From the NCBI RefSeq assembly GCF_009931115.1, contig NZ_CP047491.1, positions 1,082,001 to 1,146,000 of the forward strand: a stretch of DNA of 64,000 nucleotides, read 5' to 3'. Each line of letters opens with the position of its first letter. Position 1 is the stretch's first letter. The DNA is from Microbulbifer hydrolyticus (GTDB lineage: Bacteria > Pseudomonadota > Gammaproteobacteria > Pseudomonadales > Cellvibrionaceae). Made by a program: the position numbers and the translations under genes. The notes beneath the pieces were generated by a model, which made no database searches, was not told where the DNA came from, and worked only from the letters and a program-made list of their open reading frames with translations. Positions 8,566 to 16,869 of the stretch are shown piece by piece.

Positions 8566-10305
8566 ATGGCGAAATACGATGTATTGATCGAGGGTGGGCG
8601 TTATTTCGATGGCACCACCGCGCCTTCTGCGATACGGCAGGTGGCGATCCGTGATGGCCGCATCGCGCGGGTAACGGACCAGCCCATCCCTCACTCGGAC
8701 GCCGCGCAGGTAATTGATGCCCGCGGGCTCTGGGTAACTCCCGGCTTCCTCGATACCCACACCCATTACGATGCCGAAATGCTGGTGAGCCCGAGCTTGT
8801 CGGAGTCGGTGCGCCACGGCGTGACCACGGTACTGGTGGGCAGCTGTTCACTCAGCATGGTGTGCAGCGAGGCCGAGGATGCATCCGATATCTTCACCCG
8901 CGTGGAAACGGTGCCGCGGGACAAGGTACTGCCGATTTTGCGCACCCGCAAAACCTGGCGCTCGCCCCGGGAATGGATAGAGCATATCGACCAGTTGCCT
9001 CTTGGACCCAATGTGATCAGCCTGCTGGGACACAGCGACCTGCGCGTGCGAGCGATGGGGCTGAGTCGTGCCACGGATAGTTCGCAGAAGCCTTCAGCCG
9101 GCGAGATGGGTGTCATGGAGTCACTCTTGGAAGAAGCGCTGGAGTGCGGGTTTGTGGGGCTCTCTACCATGTGCCTCAAGTGGGATAAGGTGGATGGCGA
9201 GCGCGCCTGGTCAAAGAGCCTGCCCAGTACCTATGCCCGCTGGGAAGAGGTCGCACGCTTGAACAGGCTGGTACGCAAATACGGTCGCGTGCATCAGGGC
9301 GCCCCCAACGCGGCGACGCCGCTGCAGATCACCCAGTATATTCGCGAGTGTATCGGCTGGTTGCGTCGCCCCCTGAAAACCACCCTGATCAGCCAGATGG
9401 ATCTGAAGGGCAGCGCCTACCTGAATGCGCTCACCCGGCTCACGTCGTGGGTGACCAATGCCTTGCGCGGCGATTTCCGCTGGCAGGTGCTGCCAACGCC
9501 GTTCACCGTCTATGCCGATGGTATCGATGTGGTGTTTTTCGAGGAGTTTGGTGCGGGAGAAATGGCGCTCGACCTCAAAGACGCGGTGGAGCGCAACGCA
9601 CTGCTCAAGGATGAACAGTACCGGCGGGACTTTCGCAAGTTCTATGGTGAAAAGCTGAGCCCACGGGTGTGGCAGCGGGACTTCGGGGATGCGGAGATTA
9701 TCGCCTGTCCGGAGCCGGCACTGGTGGGGAAAAATTTCGCCGAAATCGCACGCGAGCGCGGCATCCATGTGGTCGATCTGTTTCTGGATCTGGTGGTGGA
9801 GCACGGCAACCGGTTGCGCTGGTACACCACGGTGGCCAACCATCGCCCGTCGGTACTGCGCCGGATGGTGCGAGACCGGCGCGCACTGATCACCTTCAGT
9901 GACGCGGGCGCACACATCCGCAATATGGCGTTCTACAACCTGCCGCTCAGGCTACTCAAGCTGGTACAGGAAGCCGGCGATGCCGGAGAGCCGGTAATGT
10001 CCCCGGAAGAAGCGGTGTGGCGGATAACCGGAGACCAGGCCGACTGGTTCGGTATCGAAGCTGGCCGTATTCGCGAGGGGGATCGTGCGGATGTGGTGGT
10101 GCTCGACCCTGAACAGCTGGCGCAAGACCTGGAGCAGGTGCACTGGGCCGAAATGGAAAACTTCGGGCTACAGCGGCTGGTCAACCGCAACCCCGGTGTC
10201 ATCAGGCATGTATTGATCAACGGCCAATTCGCCGTGCGCGACGAAGCCATACAGCCGGAGTTGGGCAAGCAAGTCGGCTTCGGACAGTTCCTGGCTGCGC
10301 ACTAG
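8566..10305 (+). CDS. Amidohydrolase family protein, N-acyl-D-amino-acid deacylase type
   Basis: Metal-dependent hydrolase of the D-aminoacylase/dihydroorotase superfamily, 579 residues. Seen in order: the N-terminal beta strand VLIEGGRYFDGT, the metal motif GFLDTHTHYDAE, GHSDLRVRAMG, HQGAPN, FSDAGAHIRNM (metal Asp region) and the C-terminal GRIREGDRADVVVLD strand. The family cleaves N-acyl-D-amino acids or related cyclic amides; the exact substrate cannot be read from sequence. ATG at 8566 is chosen over GTG at 8551 because residues before MAKYDVLIEGG do not look conserved. No signal peptide. It converges on the sirtuin gene with a 24-base gap. Confidence 0.85.
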   Translation: MAKYDVLIEGGRYFDGTTAPSAIRQVAIRDGRIARVTDQPIPHSDAAQVIDARGLWVTPGFLDTHTHYDAEMLVSPSLSESVRHGVTTVLVGSCSLSMVCSEAEDASDIFTRVETVPRDKVLPILRTRKTWRSPREWIEHIDQLPLGPNVISLLGHSDLRVRAMGLSRATDSSQKPSAGEMGVMESLLEEALECGFVGLSTMCLKWDKVDGERAWSKSLPSTYARWEEVARLNRLVRKYGRVHQGAPNAATPLQITQYIRECIGWLRRPLKTTLISQMDLKGSAYLNALTRLTSWVTNALRGDFRWQVLPTPFTVYADGIDVVFFEEFGAGEMALDLKDAVERNALLKDEQYRRDFRKFYGEKLSPRVWQRDFGDAEIIACPEPALVGKNFAEIARERGIHVVDLFLDLVVEHGNRLRWYTTVANHRPSVLRRMVRDRRALITFSDAGAHIRNMAFYNLPLRLLKLVQEAGDAGEPVMSPEEAVWRITGDQADWFGIEAGRIREGDRADVVVLDPEQLAQDLEQVHWAEMENFGLQRLVNRNPGVIRHVLINGQFAVRDEAIQPELGKQVGFGQFLAAH

Positions 10306-10329
10306 CTGGTTGCTCAACCCATACCCTGC

Positions 10330-11265
10330 TCAACTCGACGGCGTACTGTTATCGCTGTGCATGTCGTCTTGCGCGGCAGAGAGTTGCACGATCGTTTCCG
10401 CCAGCGTAGCGCCAATCGGCGCATCCAGTTTCAGGTCAAGCAAATTATCCGCGCGGGTGCACCCGAGGGTGAGTGCGACGATCGGCTTGCCCCACTCCCT
10501 GGCATAGCGACAGAAGCGAAACCCCGAGTACACCATCAGCGAGGAGCCCACCACCAGCAGGCCGTCGCTCTCCCGCAAATTTTCCATCGCCAGTTGCACC
10601 CGCTCCGCCGGCACATTGTCTCCAAAGAAAACCACGTCCGGTTTCAGAATACCGGCACAGTTGGGGCAATCCGCCACCTGAAAACTACTGAAATCCACCT
10701 CCAGATCCGCATCCCCATCCGGCGCTGTCTCCGCGGTGTAATGGCGAAAGCCCGGGTTCAGGTCGTAGCTGCGGTCGTGCACCAGCTGACGCATCGCCCG
10801 GTAGTCACAGTCCATACAGCGGATCTCATCGGCGCGCCCGTGCAGGTCGATCACCCGCTCACTGCCCGCGCGCTGGTGCAGGCGATCCACATTCTGCGTG
10901 ATCAGCAGGTTGATATGTCCGCGCCGCTCCAGCTCCGCCAGATGGAAGTGCGCCGGGTTTGGCGCCGAGTTGCGGATCAGCGGCCAGCCGATCAACGCGC
11001 GGCCCCAGTAGCGCTGGCGGGTCGCCGCGCACTTCATGAAATCGCGGTGATCCACCGGCGGTTTGCGTTTCCACAGGCCGTTGCGATCCCGGTAGTCCGG
11101 AATGCCGGAATCGGTGCTCACACCGGCGCCGGTCAACACCGTCAAGCGCGGGTGGCGGTGGATAAAATCGGCCAGCTGTTCCGCGGCCAGCTCCGCAGAT
11201 AAGGCGGGAGCGACAACGGTGTTTTCACCGGTTTGGGAAGAGAAGGAACGTGTGCTCAGGCTCAT
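10330..11265 (-). CDS. NAD-dependent protein deacylase, SIR2 family (class II type)
   Basis: The 311-residue protein carries the sirtuin NAD fold: LTGAGVSTDSGIPDYRDRNGLW, TQNVDRLHQRAGS, the catalytic histidine in DLHGRADEI, two zinc CxxC pairs (CMDC and CPNC), PDVVFFGDNVP and VVGSSLMVYSG. The form GIPDYR with an Arg following, together with the spacing between the zinc pairs, resembles class II (SIRT4-like) bacterial sirtuins more than CobB. It would remove acyl groups from protein lysines using NAD. About 25 N-terminal residues precede the fold and are not predicted to be a signal peptide. The gene stands alone on the minus strand. Confidence 0.92.
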   Translation of the reverse strand: MSLSTRSFSSQTGENTVVAPALSAELAAEQLADFIHRHPRLTVLTGAGVSTDSGIPDYRDRNGLWKRKPPVDHRDFMKCAATRQRYWGRALIGWPLIRNSAPNPAHFHLAELERRGHINLLITQNVDRLHQRAGSERVIDLHGRADEIRCMDCDYRAMRQLVHDRSYDLNPGFRHYTAETAPDGDADLEVDFSSFQVADCPNCAGILKPDVVFFGDNVPAERVQLAMENLRESDGLLVVGSSLMVYSGFRFCRYAREWGKPIVALTLGCTRADNLLDLKLDAPIGATLAETIVQLSAAQDDMHSDNSTPSS

Positions 11266-11346
11266 GGTTCGGGTCGAATCGCAATGACGTCAGATCCAGT
11301 ATTGTAACGAGTCTGGCAGAGGAAGGTTGCGCCGGGGTTACGCTAA

Positions 11347-11386
11347 TGGTCCACGCGGAAAGTGGCCGAATTTTCCGCGTGGACCA
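11347..11386. terminator. Strong hairpin downstream of cynS
   Basis: A 15-base perfect inverted repeat, 11347-11361 with 11372-11386, has a 10-base loop. It sits about 50 bases past the cynS stop and just upstream of the sirtuin gene. There is no run of T after the stem, so it may stop transcription only partly or protect the mRNA end. Confidence 0.55.
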
Positions 11387-11432
11387 GCAGCGCCGTAAAA
11401 GCCGCCAGCGCAGGATTCTACGGCGGTAAACC

Positions 11433-11882
11433 TCAGTAAGTCTTGTAGGGCAGGAACTTGCCGGACATCACCATATTTACCCGGTCACCTTTCGGGTCTT
11501 CCTCGCGCTGGATGTCCATGGAAAAGTCGATTGCACTCATGATGCCATCACCGAACTCTTCGTGAATCAGTTCTTTCATGGTGGTGCCGTATACATTGAC
11601 CAACTCATACAGGCGGTAGATAAGCGGGTCCGTGGGTATTGCTGTCGGCAGCGAGCCTTTGTAGGGGGCTATCTGCAGCCACGCCACCGCTTCGTCACTC
11701 AGGTCGAACAGCTCACCAACCACCGCGGCCTGTGGCTTGGTAAAGGTCATCTGGCCCAGGCAGGCGGCGGTGGTCCACTCTTTCGACTGGCCCACTGCGT
11801 CCGCTACCTGGCTCCATTTGAGATCCTTGCGCACCTTGGCAGAGAGGATCATCTCGGTTACTTGCTCGCGGTTACTGATCAT
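11433..11882 (-). CDS. cynS: Cyanate hydratase (cyanase)
   Basis: Cyanase converts cyanate and bicarbonate to carbamate, which decays to CO2 and ammonium, so it both detoxifies cyanate and supplies nitrogen. Length is 149 residues, near the E. coli enzyme (156). The N-terminal helix-turn-helix-like domain (1-75) is followed by the catalytic domain; the active-site triad is intact as R90 and E93 in IYRLYELVNVYG and S116 in GIMSAIDF. It begins 46 bases after the phosphatase/kinase gene and is the last gene of the nirC operon, so it should follow nitrogen control from the sigma-54 promoter at nirC. The usual cynR regulator is absent. Confidence 0.96.
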   Translation of the reverse strand: MISNREQVTEMILSAKVRKDLKWSQVADAVGQSKEWTTAACLGQMTFTKPQAAVVGELFDLSDEAVAWLQIAPYKGSLPTAIPTDPLIYRLYELVNVYGTTMKELIHEEFGDGIMSAIDFSMDIQREEDPKGDRVNMVMSGKFLPYKTY

Positions 11883-11928
11883 GGATTGGCTCCTGTTTGT
11901 GATTTATTTGGTCGAGGGAAGTCATACT

Positions 11929-13668
11929 TCAGGTTGTGCTGGAAATCAGGCTCAGCAGGTAAACAATTATCAGCAGTAGAATCCCGCTGACCGACTGCCA
12001 GAAACGCACCGGGTAGCGCTCCATCAGTGGCGGTCGGGTAGCGTTGACGTACTCGGGGTTGGGGTGGCGAAGGTCGTGTACGAACTCTGATAGCGCCTCG
12101 TGGCGGCGCAGAGGATTTGGTTGCAACGCTTTTTTCAGGGTGGCATCGACCCATGCGGGAATTTCCAGTGTTTCATTCAGCACACTGCGGTAGCGCAGCT
12201 TGTGCTGTGCCGCTACGGTAGTGCAGCGGGCAACGCGGGTTCCGTAAGGGAATTCACCGGACAGCAGGTGATAGGTGAGTACTGCAAGGGAAAACAGGTC
12301 TGAGCGCGGGGTTCCCATATCGCCCAGAAAATATTCCGGTGCGGAGTACATCGCGGTGCCCAGAATCAGCTGGCCCTCTCCGGCGGAACTATCCTGGTAA
12401 CTCTCTGCAATACCATCGACCCGCGCTGCCCCCAGGTCAATCAGTGTGATGGTGCCCGCGCTGCTGATCATGATGTTTTCCGGGCGCAGGTCCTGGTGCA
12501 GGATTTCCGCACGGTGCAGCGCCTGGAGCCCGCGTGCGATCTGCTCGACGATATTGCGCACGGTTTCCAGGCTGGGGTTCGGGTTGTCTGTCATCCATTG
12601 CCGCAGGGTCTGACCTTCGACCACCTCCATGGCGGTATAGACAAAATTGCGCGGGCGGTGGGTGGCCGCTGCGCGCACCACATGGGCGCTGTTCACGCGC
12701 CGTGCGACCCACTCCTCCATCAACAGCCTTTCCAGGTAGGCCGGGTCATCGGAAAGGTCGATGGATGGCGTTTTCAGGATAACCCTGGCACAGCTGGTCT
12801 GATCGACGGCGAGATACACATGGCTGCGGCTGCTCGCGTGAATCTCGCGCTCGATGGTGTAGCCATCGAACTCGTCACCGCTTTTAAGGATTGGCGGTAG
12901 TGGCAGGCTCCCTGCCTCCTCGATCAGGTCCGGTGTGGTTTCTGGCAGAGAGGTTACTCGCACCAGCTGTACGGTGAGGTTGTCGTTACTGCCGTTGGCG
13001 AGCGCGGCGGTCACCAGATTCCTGGCTGCGGATTCCAGGTTGCCATCACACTGCTCCAAATGTTCCATCAGGCTTTTTTGCGACAGTGATTCGTGCACGC
13101 CGTCGGTGGTGAAAATAAACAGGTCGCCGGCTTCCAGCGGCAGGCGCCGGTAGTCCACTTCTACCTGTTGTTCGACGCCGAGGGCTCGACTCAGGTAACT
13201 GTGCTGTTCGCCGAGCCACTGGCGATGGTCGTGGGTGAGTTGTTCCAGGGAGCCCCGGCGAAGGCGGTAAATGCGGGAGTCGCCAAGGTGGAACAGGTGC
13301 GCTTCCCTGCTTTTGAAAATTGCGGCGCTGAAGGTGCATACATACCCTTTGTCCTTGTCGTAGCGGTAGGGGCTTTGTCGGGTCTGGCCATAGAGCCAGG
13401 CGTTGGTGGCCTTGAGCACTTGCTCGGCCGCATTTTGGACACTCCAGCCGTCGGACGTGCAGTAGTAATCGTCGAGAAAACTTTTCACCGCCGTTTCGCT
13501 GGCGATGGCACTGACGCTACTGCTACTGATGCCATCGGCAATGGCAAAGGCGGCTCCCTTCAGTCCCAGTTGCGGCTCCGGCGGCAGACGCGCGCCGCAG
13601 CTGTCCTGATTTTCTGTCTTTAAACCTGCGCTGGTATGTTGGCCGGCTTCTAGGGTGAGGGAGGTCAT
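11929..13668 (-). CDS. Bifunctional PP2C-type phosphatase / Ser-Thr protein kinase, membrane-anchored
   Basis: The ATG at 13668 gives 579 residues. Residues 1-237 are a PP2C phosphatase with metal-ligand motifs AIADGIS (about 43-49), FHLGDSRIYRL (127-136), FTTDGVHES (187-194) and SNDN (227-230). Residues 265-530 are a protein kinase with Lys in VILK (about 299), HQDLRPEN (391-398), DLG in place of DFG (411-413), and APEY. The glycine loop is degenerate (IHASSRSHVYLA), so kinase strength is uncertain. A membrane helix (556-577) ends the protein, leaving both domains in the cytoplasm. Such fusions are found beside nitrite/nitrate transporters; position between nirC and cynS suggests a role in nitrogen assimilation, target unknown. 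Confidence 0.9.
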   Translation of the reverse strand: MTSLTLEAGQHTSAGLKTENQDSCGARLPPEPQLGLKGAAFAIADGISSSSVSAIASETAVKSFLDDYYCTSDGWSVQNAAEQVLKATNAWLYGQTRQSPYRYDKDKGYVCTFSAAIFKSREAHLFHLGDSRIYRLRRGSLEQLTHDHRQWLGEQHSYLSRALGVEQQVEVDYRRLPLEAGDLFIFTTDGVHESLSQKSLMEHLEQCDGNLESAARNLVTAALANGSNDNLTVQLVRVTSLPETTPDLIEEAGSLPLPPILKSGDEFDGYTIEREIHASSRSHVYLAVDQTSCARVILKTPSIDLSDDPAYLERLLMEEWVARRVNSAHVVRAAATHRPRNFVYTAMEVVEGQTLRQWMTDNPNPSLETVRNIVEQIARGLQALHRAEILHQDLRPENIMISSAGTITLIDLGAARVDGIAESYQDSSAGEGQLILGTAMYSAPEYFLGDMGTPRSDLFSLAVLTYHLLSGEFPYGTRVARCTTVAAQHKLRYRSVLNETLEIPAWVDATLKKALQPNPLRRHEALSEFVHDLRHPNPEYVNATRPPLMERYPVRFWQSVSGILLLIIVYLLSLISSTT

Positions 13669-13726
13669 AGGTCGTATCGGGTTTCGTAGTTGCCGGTATC
13701 CGGAAAGTTCTGTGGCGGCACCGCTA

Positions 13727-13820
13727 CCGGGTATAGCCTTGCAAGACACGTCGTGAACCCATCCATGGGGACTCTTCTAAAACGTCCCTGTTTTAGAAGG
13801 TCTTGCAAGGCTATACCCGG
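13727..13820. repeat. Nested palindromic element with 21-bp perfect arms
   Basis: Bases 13727-13747 are the exact reverse complement of 13800-13820. Inside lie a perfect 10-base stem with a 6-base loop (13774-13783 with 13790-13799) and a small CCCAT-CC-ATGGG hairpin near 13759-13770. Folded, one strand makes a long stem carrying two short stem-loops. It lies between nirC and the kinase gene in an otherwise empty 217-base gap. It resembles a repetitive extragenic palindrome or miniature mobile element, and could also cut read-through from nirC. Confidence 0.8.
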
Positions 13821-13885
13821 CATCGGCGCCTTAGCGGAAACTACTCCAGCTGTCCACAAAGGCCCGAATAGTCCAGGGGGCGATA

Positions 13886-14734
13886 TCAGGCCAGCGCCTC
13901 TTTACCCGGCTTGGCGGCAGCAGCCGTCAGCTGACGCTTGGGCGCAGTTTTGTAGTGGGTGCTGTACAGGGTGAGACCGGTAAAGGCGAGGCCGCCTACC
14001 AGGTTGCCCAGTGCCGTGGGAATCTCGTTCCAGATCAGGTAATCCATTACCGAGAAATCGCCGCCCATCATGATCGCGGTGGGGAACAGAAACATGTTTA
14101 CTACGGAGTGCTCGAACGCCATAAAGAAGAACAGCATGATCGGCATCCACATGGCGATGACCTTACCGCTGACATTGGTAGAGACCATCGCACCAACCAC
14201 ACCCATGGATACCATCCAGTTACACAGCATGCCGCGCACGAAAATCGTGAACCAGCCGGCGGTGCCGTATTCGGCGTAGCCCAGAGTACGTGCTTCACCC
14301 ACGGAGGCCAGCTTGGTTCCCACAGCGCCCGGGTCGGTGTTGAAGCCCATGGTAAATACCCAGGCCATCATCACTGCAACGGTCAGCGCACCGGCAAAAT
14401 TACCGGTAAAAACCAGGCCCCAGTTGCGCAAGATGCCGCCCCAGGTGACGCCGGGGCGCTTGTCGAGCCACGCCAGCGGGCAAAGTACAAAGACCCCCGT
14501 GAGCAGGTCGAACCCCATCAGGTACAGCATACAGAAGCCCACCGGGAACAGAATGGAACCAATCAGATGGGAGCCGGTGGTTACCGCGATGGTTACTGCG
14601 AACACTGCCGCCAACGCGAGAATGGCGCCGGCCATATAGGCCCGAACCAGGGTGTCGCGGGTCGACATGAAAATTTTGGATTCCCCCGCATCGACCATTT
14701 TGGTCACGAATTCGTTGGGAACGAGATAAGCCAT
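13886..14734 (-). CDS. nirC: Formate/nitrite transporter (FocA/NirC family)
   Basis: Pentameric inner-membrane channel for small monovalent anions, here most likely nitrite because of the neighbours. The 282 residues contain six membrane segments and the family signatures GFDLLTGVFVLCPLAW, NWGLVFTGNFAGAL, RGMLCNWMVSMGVV and AFEHSVVNMFLFP. ATG at 14734 is favoured over the upstream in-frame start because MAYLVPNEFVTKMVDAGESK is the natural start of the fold. It is the first gene of nirC-kinase-cynS and its leader has a sigma-54 promoter, RNA hairpins and an intrinsic terminator. The symbol is a family guess; FocA-type formate transport is the alternative. Confidence 0.9.
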   Translation of the reverse strand: MAYLVPNEFVTKMVDAGESKIFMSTRDTLVRAYMAGAILALAAVFAVTIAVTTGSHLIGSILFPVGFCMLYLMGFDLLTGVFVLCPLAWLDKRPGVTWGGILRNWGLVFTGNFAGALTVAVMMAWVFTMGFNTDPGAVGTKLASVGEARTLGYAEYGTAGWFTIFVRGMLCNWMVSMGVVGAMVSTNVSGKVIAMWMPIMLFFFMAFEHSVVNMFLFPTAIMMGGDFSVMDYLIWNEIPTALGNLVGGLAFTGLTLYSTHYKTAPKRQLTAAAAKPGKEALA

Positions 14735-14835
14735 AGTTATCACCTTGTTGAAGTTTGAAGACCGGTTGTCCACCTGTGCTGGCTAGCCGGTACGCGCACT
14801 GGTTAAAAATGCGTGTACCAGCTATTCCGGGGCAC

Positions 14836-14883
14836 AAAAAAAGCGCCCACACAGTCCAGCCGAAGCCGGAAAGTGATGGACGC
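14836..14883 (-). terminator. Intrinsic terminator in the nirC leader (attenuator)
   Basis: On the minus strand, a GC-rich stem with a TTCG tetraloop (14864-14861) pairs GCGTCCA... with ...GTGTGGGCGC, with a bulge and a small internal loop, followed directly by seven T (14842-14836). It lies after the sigma-54 start and about 100 bases before the nirC ATG, so it must be passed for the operon to be expressed. Its 5-prime arm shares bases 14877-14883 with the ANTAR-like hairpin. Confidence 0.85.
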
Positions 14884-14952
14884 CTTTATCCAGTAAGTCT
14901 GTTTGTAAAGGGCCTTTAGCCCCGCAGGACTTGCGCAAACCCCCTGCACAAG
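14877..14952 (-). promoter_or_regulatory. Leader hairpins, probable NasR (ANTAR) target
   Basis: Read on the minus strand, the downstream hairpin TGGAT-AAAGGC-GTCCA (14892-14877) has a six-base loop with A at position 1 and G at position 4, the loop rule known for ANTAR antiterminator targets. Its 3-prime side is also the start of the terminator stem, so the two are mutually exclusive. An upstream hairpin (14952-14930; CTTGTGCA with TGCGCAAG) would be the partner, but its loop is longer and does not obey the rule clearly. A third small stem GGGC-TAAAG-GCCC lies between. Confidence 0.65.
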
Positions 14953-14973
14953 ATCCCTACATCAAAGTTAATA

Positions 14974-14988
14974 GCAATCTCGGTGCCA
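14974..14988 (-). promoter_or_regulatory. Sigma-54 promoter of nirC-kinase-cynS
   Basis: On the minus strand TGGCAC (14988-14983), five bases, then TTGC (14977-14974) place the invariant GG and GC exactly ten bases apart, as sigma-54 requires. Transcription should start near 14962, giving a leader of roughly 230 nt. An NtrC enhancer was not identified by eye. Confidence 0.8.
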
Positions 14989-15230
14989 ACTTTTATCCAG
15001 CGGCGCTATGGGATCTGAACGGGCGATAACGGGGCAAGAACTTATGTCGCTGGCGTAGATAACTACGGCGATGCACAGCGGCTGCACTGTCGCGGTGCAT
15101 TTGCGCTGTGGTAGTGCAGGGGGCGTGGCCATTCATCGGCACCGGGATATTTTTGAGGGGGCATGTTCCCGGCTGGAATATTTATTGCTGGAACAGGGGT
15201 ATCCACCATTCTTTGCCGGGAAGTGCCGTT
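14989..15230. other. Upstream region between the sigma-54 promoter and nasR
   Basis: The 242 bases hold no gene. They would have to contain the NtrC-type enhancer sites for the leftward promoter and the promoter of rightward nasR. Neither could be assigned with confidence by eye. Confidence 0.4.
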
Positions 15231-16589
15231 ATGCCCAAGCACAGTGAAGATGCAGAAAAATTCCTGCTCGCCGCCAAGCGCTCCGAAATCCGGGCGCTGG
15301 AGCGTCTGGCGGAGAGTTGTGAACTGGTAACGACCGTATCCGACCTGGTCCATCAGCTGCAACGGGAGCGCGGAATCAGCAATATCTACCTGGTATCCGC
15401 CGGGTTCCGTTTTTCCTCCCTGCGGGCAGAGCAGATGCAATTCAGCGGCAAAAGTGCCGATACCTTCCGGCAGTTGTTGCATGACCATTATCTCCAGGAG
15501 GGACGATGCAGCAATCCACGGGACATGCGCCTGTTGAACAGCATTGCCTACTCGTTACATGGCCTTGATGAGCTTGAGGAGCTGCGCCGGCATGTGGATG
15601 CGTTTGAAGTGAGTGCACTGGAGTCTACCGATGCATTCTGCCGCTTGATTGCCGGGCTGCTTTCGGTCGTATTTGAAGCCGCGGACGTCGCGGATGACCC
15701 CGAGGTGACCCGCCTGCTGGTTGCCCTGTTCAACTTTATGCAGGCCAAGGAGTTTTCCGGTCAGGAGCGGGCCTGGGGCGCTATCGGATTTGCGGGTAGC
15801 CAGTTTGACGAGCGCCTGCACCAGCGGTTGGAGCAACTACAGGATTGCCAGCGGCGCAGCCTGGAAGTGTTTCTCGAGTTTGCCGGGGATACCGAGCAGG
15901 CCCGCTGGCAGGCCATCGAGGACAGCGACGAAACACGCGACCTCAACCGCCTGCGTCGGGTCATTGCCGGATTGAGTAACGGCGAGCCTATTGCCGCAGA
16001 GGTAAGTGAAGTGTGGTACCAACTGGCCACCGCGCGTATTGACTCCATGCACCGGCTGGAGGACGCCATGGCAGCCCGCTTGCTGCGCGTGAGTCGCAAG
16101 CGGGTAGCGGATGCGCAATCGGAGTTGGGGCACCACTATGCACAGCTACAGAAAATGAAATCCACCGACTGGAGCCGCTTGCCGGCACTGGCGGTATTGT
16201 TTGACCCAGAAGTGCCAGGGTTATACGGCCGTGCGTCCACCGCCGGTGTACCGCCGCTGCACGGTCAGAGTCTGGCGCACTCGCTCTACGACCTGATCCG
16301 CTCCCAGGTGGCCCATATCCATCGCGTAAGTGAAGAGCTGGATGAAACCCGTCGGGCACTTACCGAGCGCAAACTGATCGAGCGCGCCAAAGGGGTATTG
16401 ATGCGCAACTTGCGTCTTAACGAAGATGATGCTTATCGGACAATGCAGCAACGGGCGATGGAGATGAACCTGAAGCTGGCGGATGTGGCGGCGAAGATCA
16501 TCGAGATCGGAAACCGGCGGGGAGCGCTGGATAGTGACGGGGGTAAATCCCGGCCGGCGGATGCAGCTCGCGGCGGCAGTCCGGCTTAA
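15231..16589 (+). CDS. nasR: Nitrate/nitrite-responsive antiterminator NasR (NIT-ANTAR)
   Basis: The 452-residue protein has an all-helical nitrate/nitrite-sensing NIT domain (about 30-310), with the typical start LVHQLQRERGISNIYL, and a C-terminal ANTAR RNA-binding domain (about 377-426) with ERKLIERAKGVLMRNLRLNEDDAYRTM. In Klebsiella, nitrate binding to NIT lets ANTAR bind a two-hairpin leader and prevent termination. The divergent nirC leader carries a hairpin and terminator of this type, so the target is visible next door. ATG at 15231 is chosen over GTG at 15108 because the extra 41 residues are not domain-like. Confidence 0.92.
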   Translation: MPKHSEDAEKFLLAAKRSEIRALERLAESCELVTTVSDLVHQLQRERGISNIYLVSAGFRFSSLRAEQMQFSGKSADTFRQLLHDHYLQEGRCSNPRDMRLLNSIAYSLHGLDELEELRRHVDAFEVSALESTDAFCRLIAGLLSVVFEAADVADDPEVTRLLVALFNFMQAKEFSGQERAWGAIGFAGSQFDERLHQRLEQLQDCQRRSLEVFLEFAGDTEQARWQAIEDSDETRDLNRLRRVIAGLSNGEPIAAEVSEVWYQLATARIDSMHRLEDAMAARLLRVSRKRVADAQSELGHHYAQLQKMKSTDWSRLPALAVLFDPEVPGLYGRASTAGVPPLHGQSLAHSLYDLIRSQVAHIHRVSEELDETRRALTERKLIERAKGVLMRNLRLNEDDAYRTMQQRAMEMNLKLADVAAKIIEIGNRRGALDSDGGKSRPADAARGGSPA

Positions 16590-16626
16590 AATGCGGGGTG
16601 GCCGAATATGGCCCCGAGAACGTTCT

Positions 16627-16869
16627 TCAGAACGCGCGCAGGGCAAGGTACCAGTTAAGCAGGGTATGTGGCGCGGGGGTATTAAAAAACCGTTGCAGGA
16701 TAAAACCACTGGCAAAGGCAACACCCATTGCCACCGGCAATGGGATTTTTTGTGTCTGCGCCAGAGCCTGCACGCGCTGCTGTTCCAGCAGGCTGACCGT
16801 GCTGCGCCGTTGAAGATCTAGATCCTGTCGACACTGTTCAATCTGTCTGTTTAAAGAGCGCAGTGACAT
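16627..16869 (-). CDS. Small YqjK-like protein
   Basis: An 80-residue protein from ATG 16869, beginning MSLRSLNRQIEQCRQDLDLQRR. It has a charged, Gln-rich N-terminal helix and one hydrophobic segment, PLPVAMGVAFASGFILQRFF. It follows the YqjE-like gene with a 32-base overlap and completes a yqjD-yqjE-yqjK style trio, which is the main ground for the name. The function of YqjK is unknown. Confidence 0.6.
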   Translation of the reverse strand: MSLRSLNRQIEQCRQDLDLQRRSTVSLLEQQRVQALAQTQKIPLPVAMGVAFASGFILQRFFNTPAPHTLLNWYLALRAF

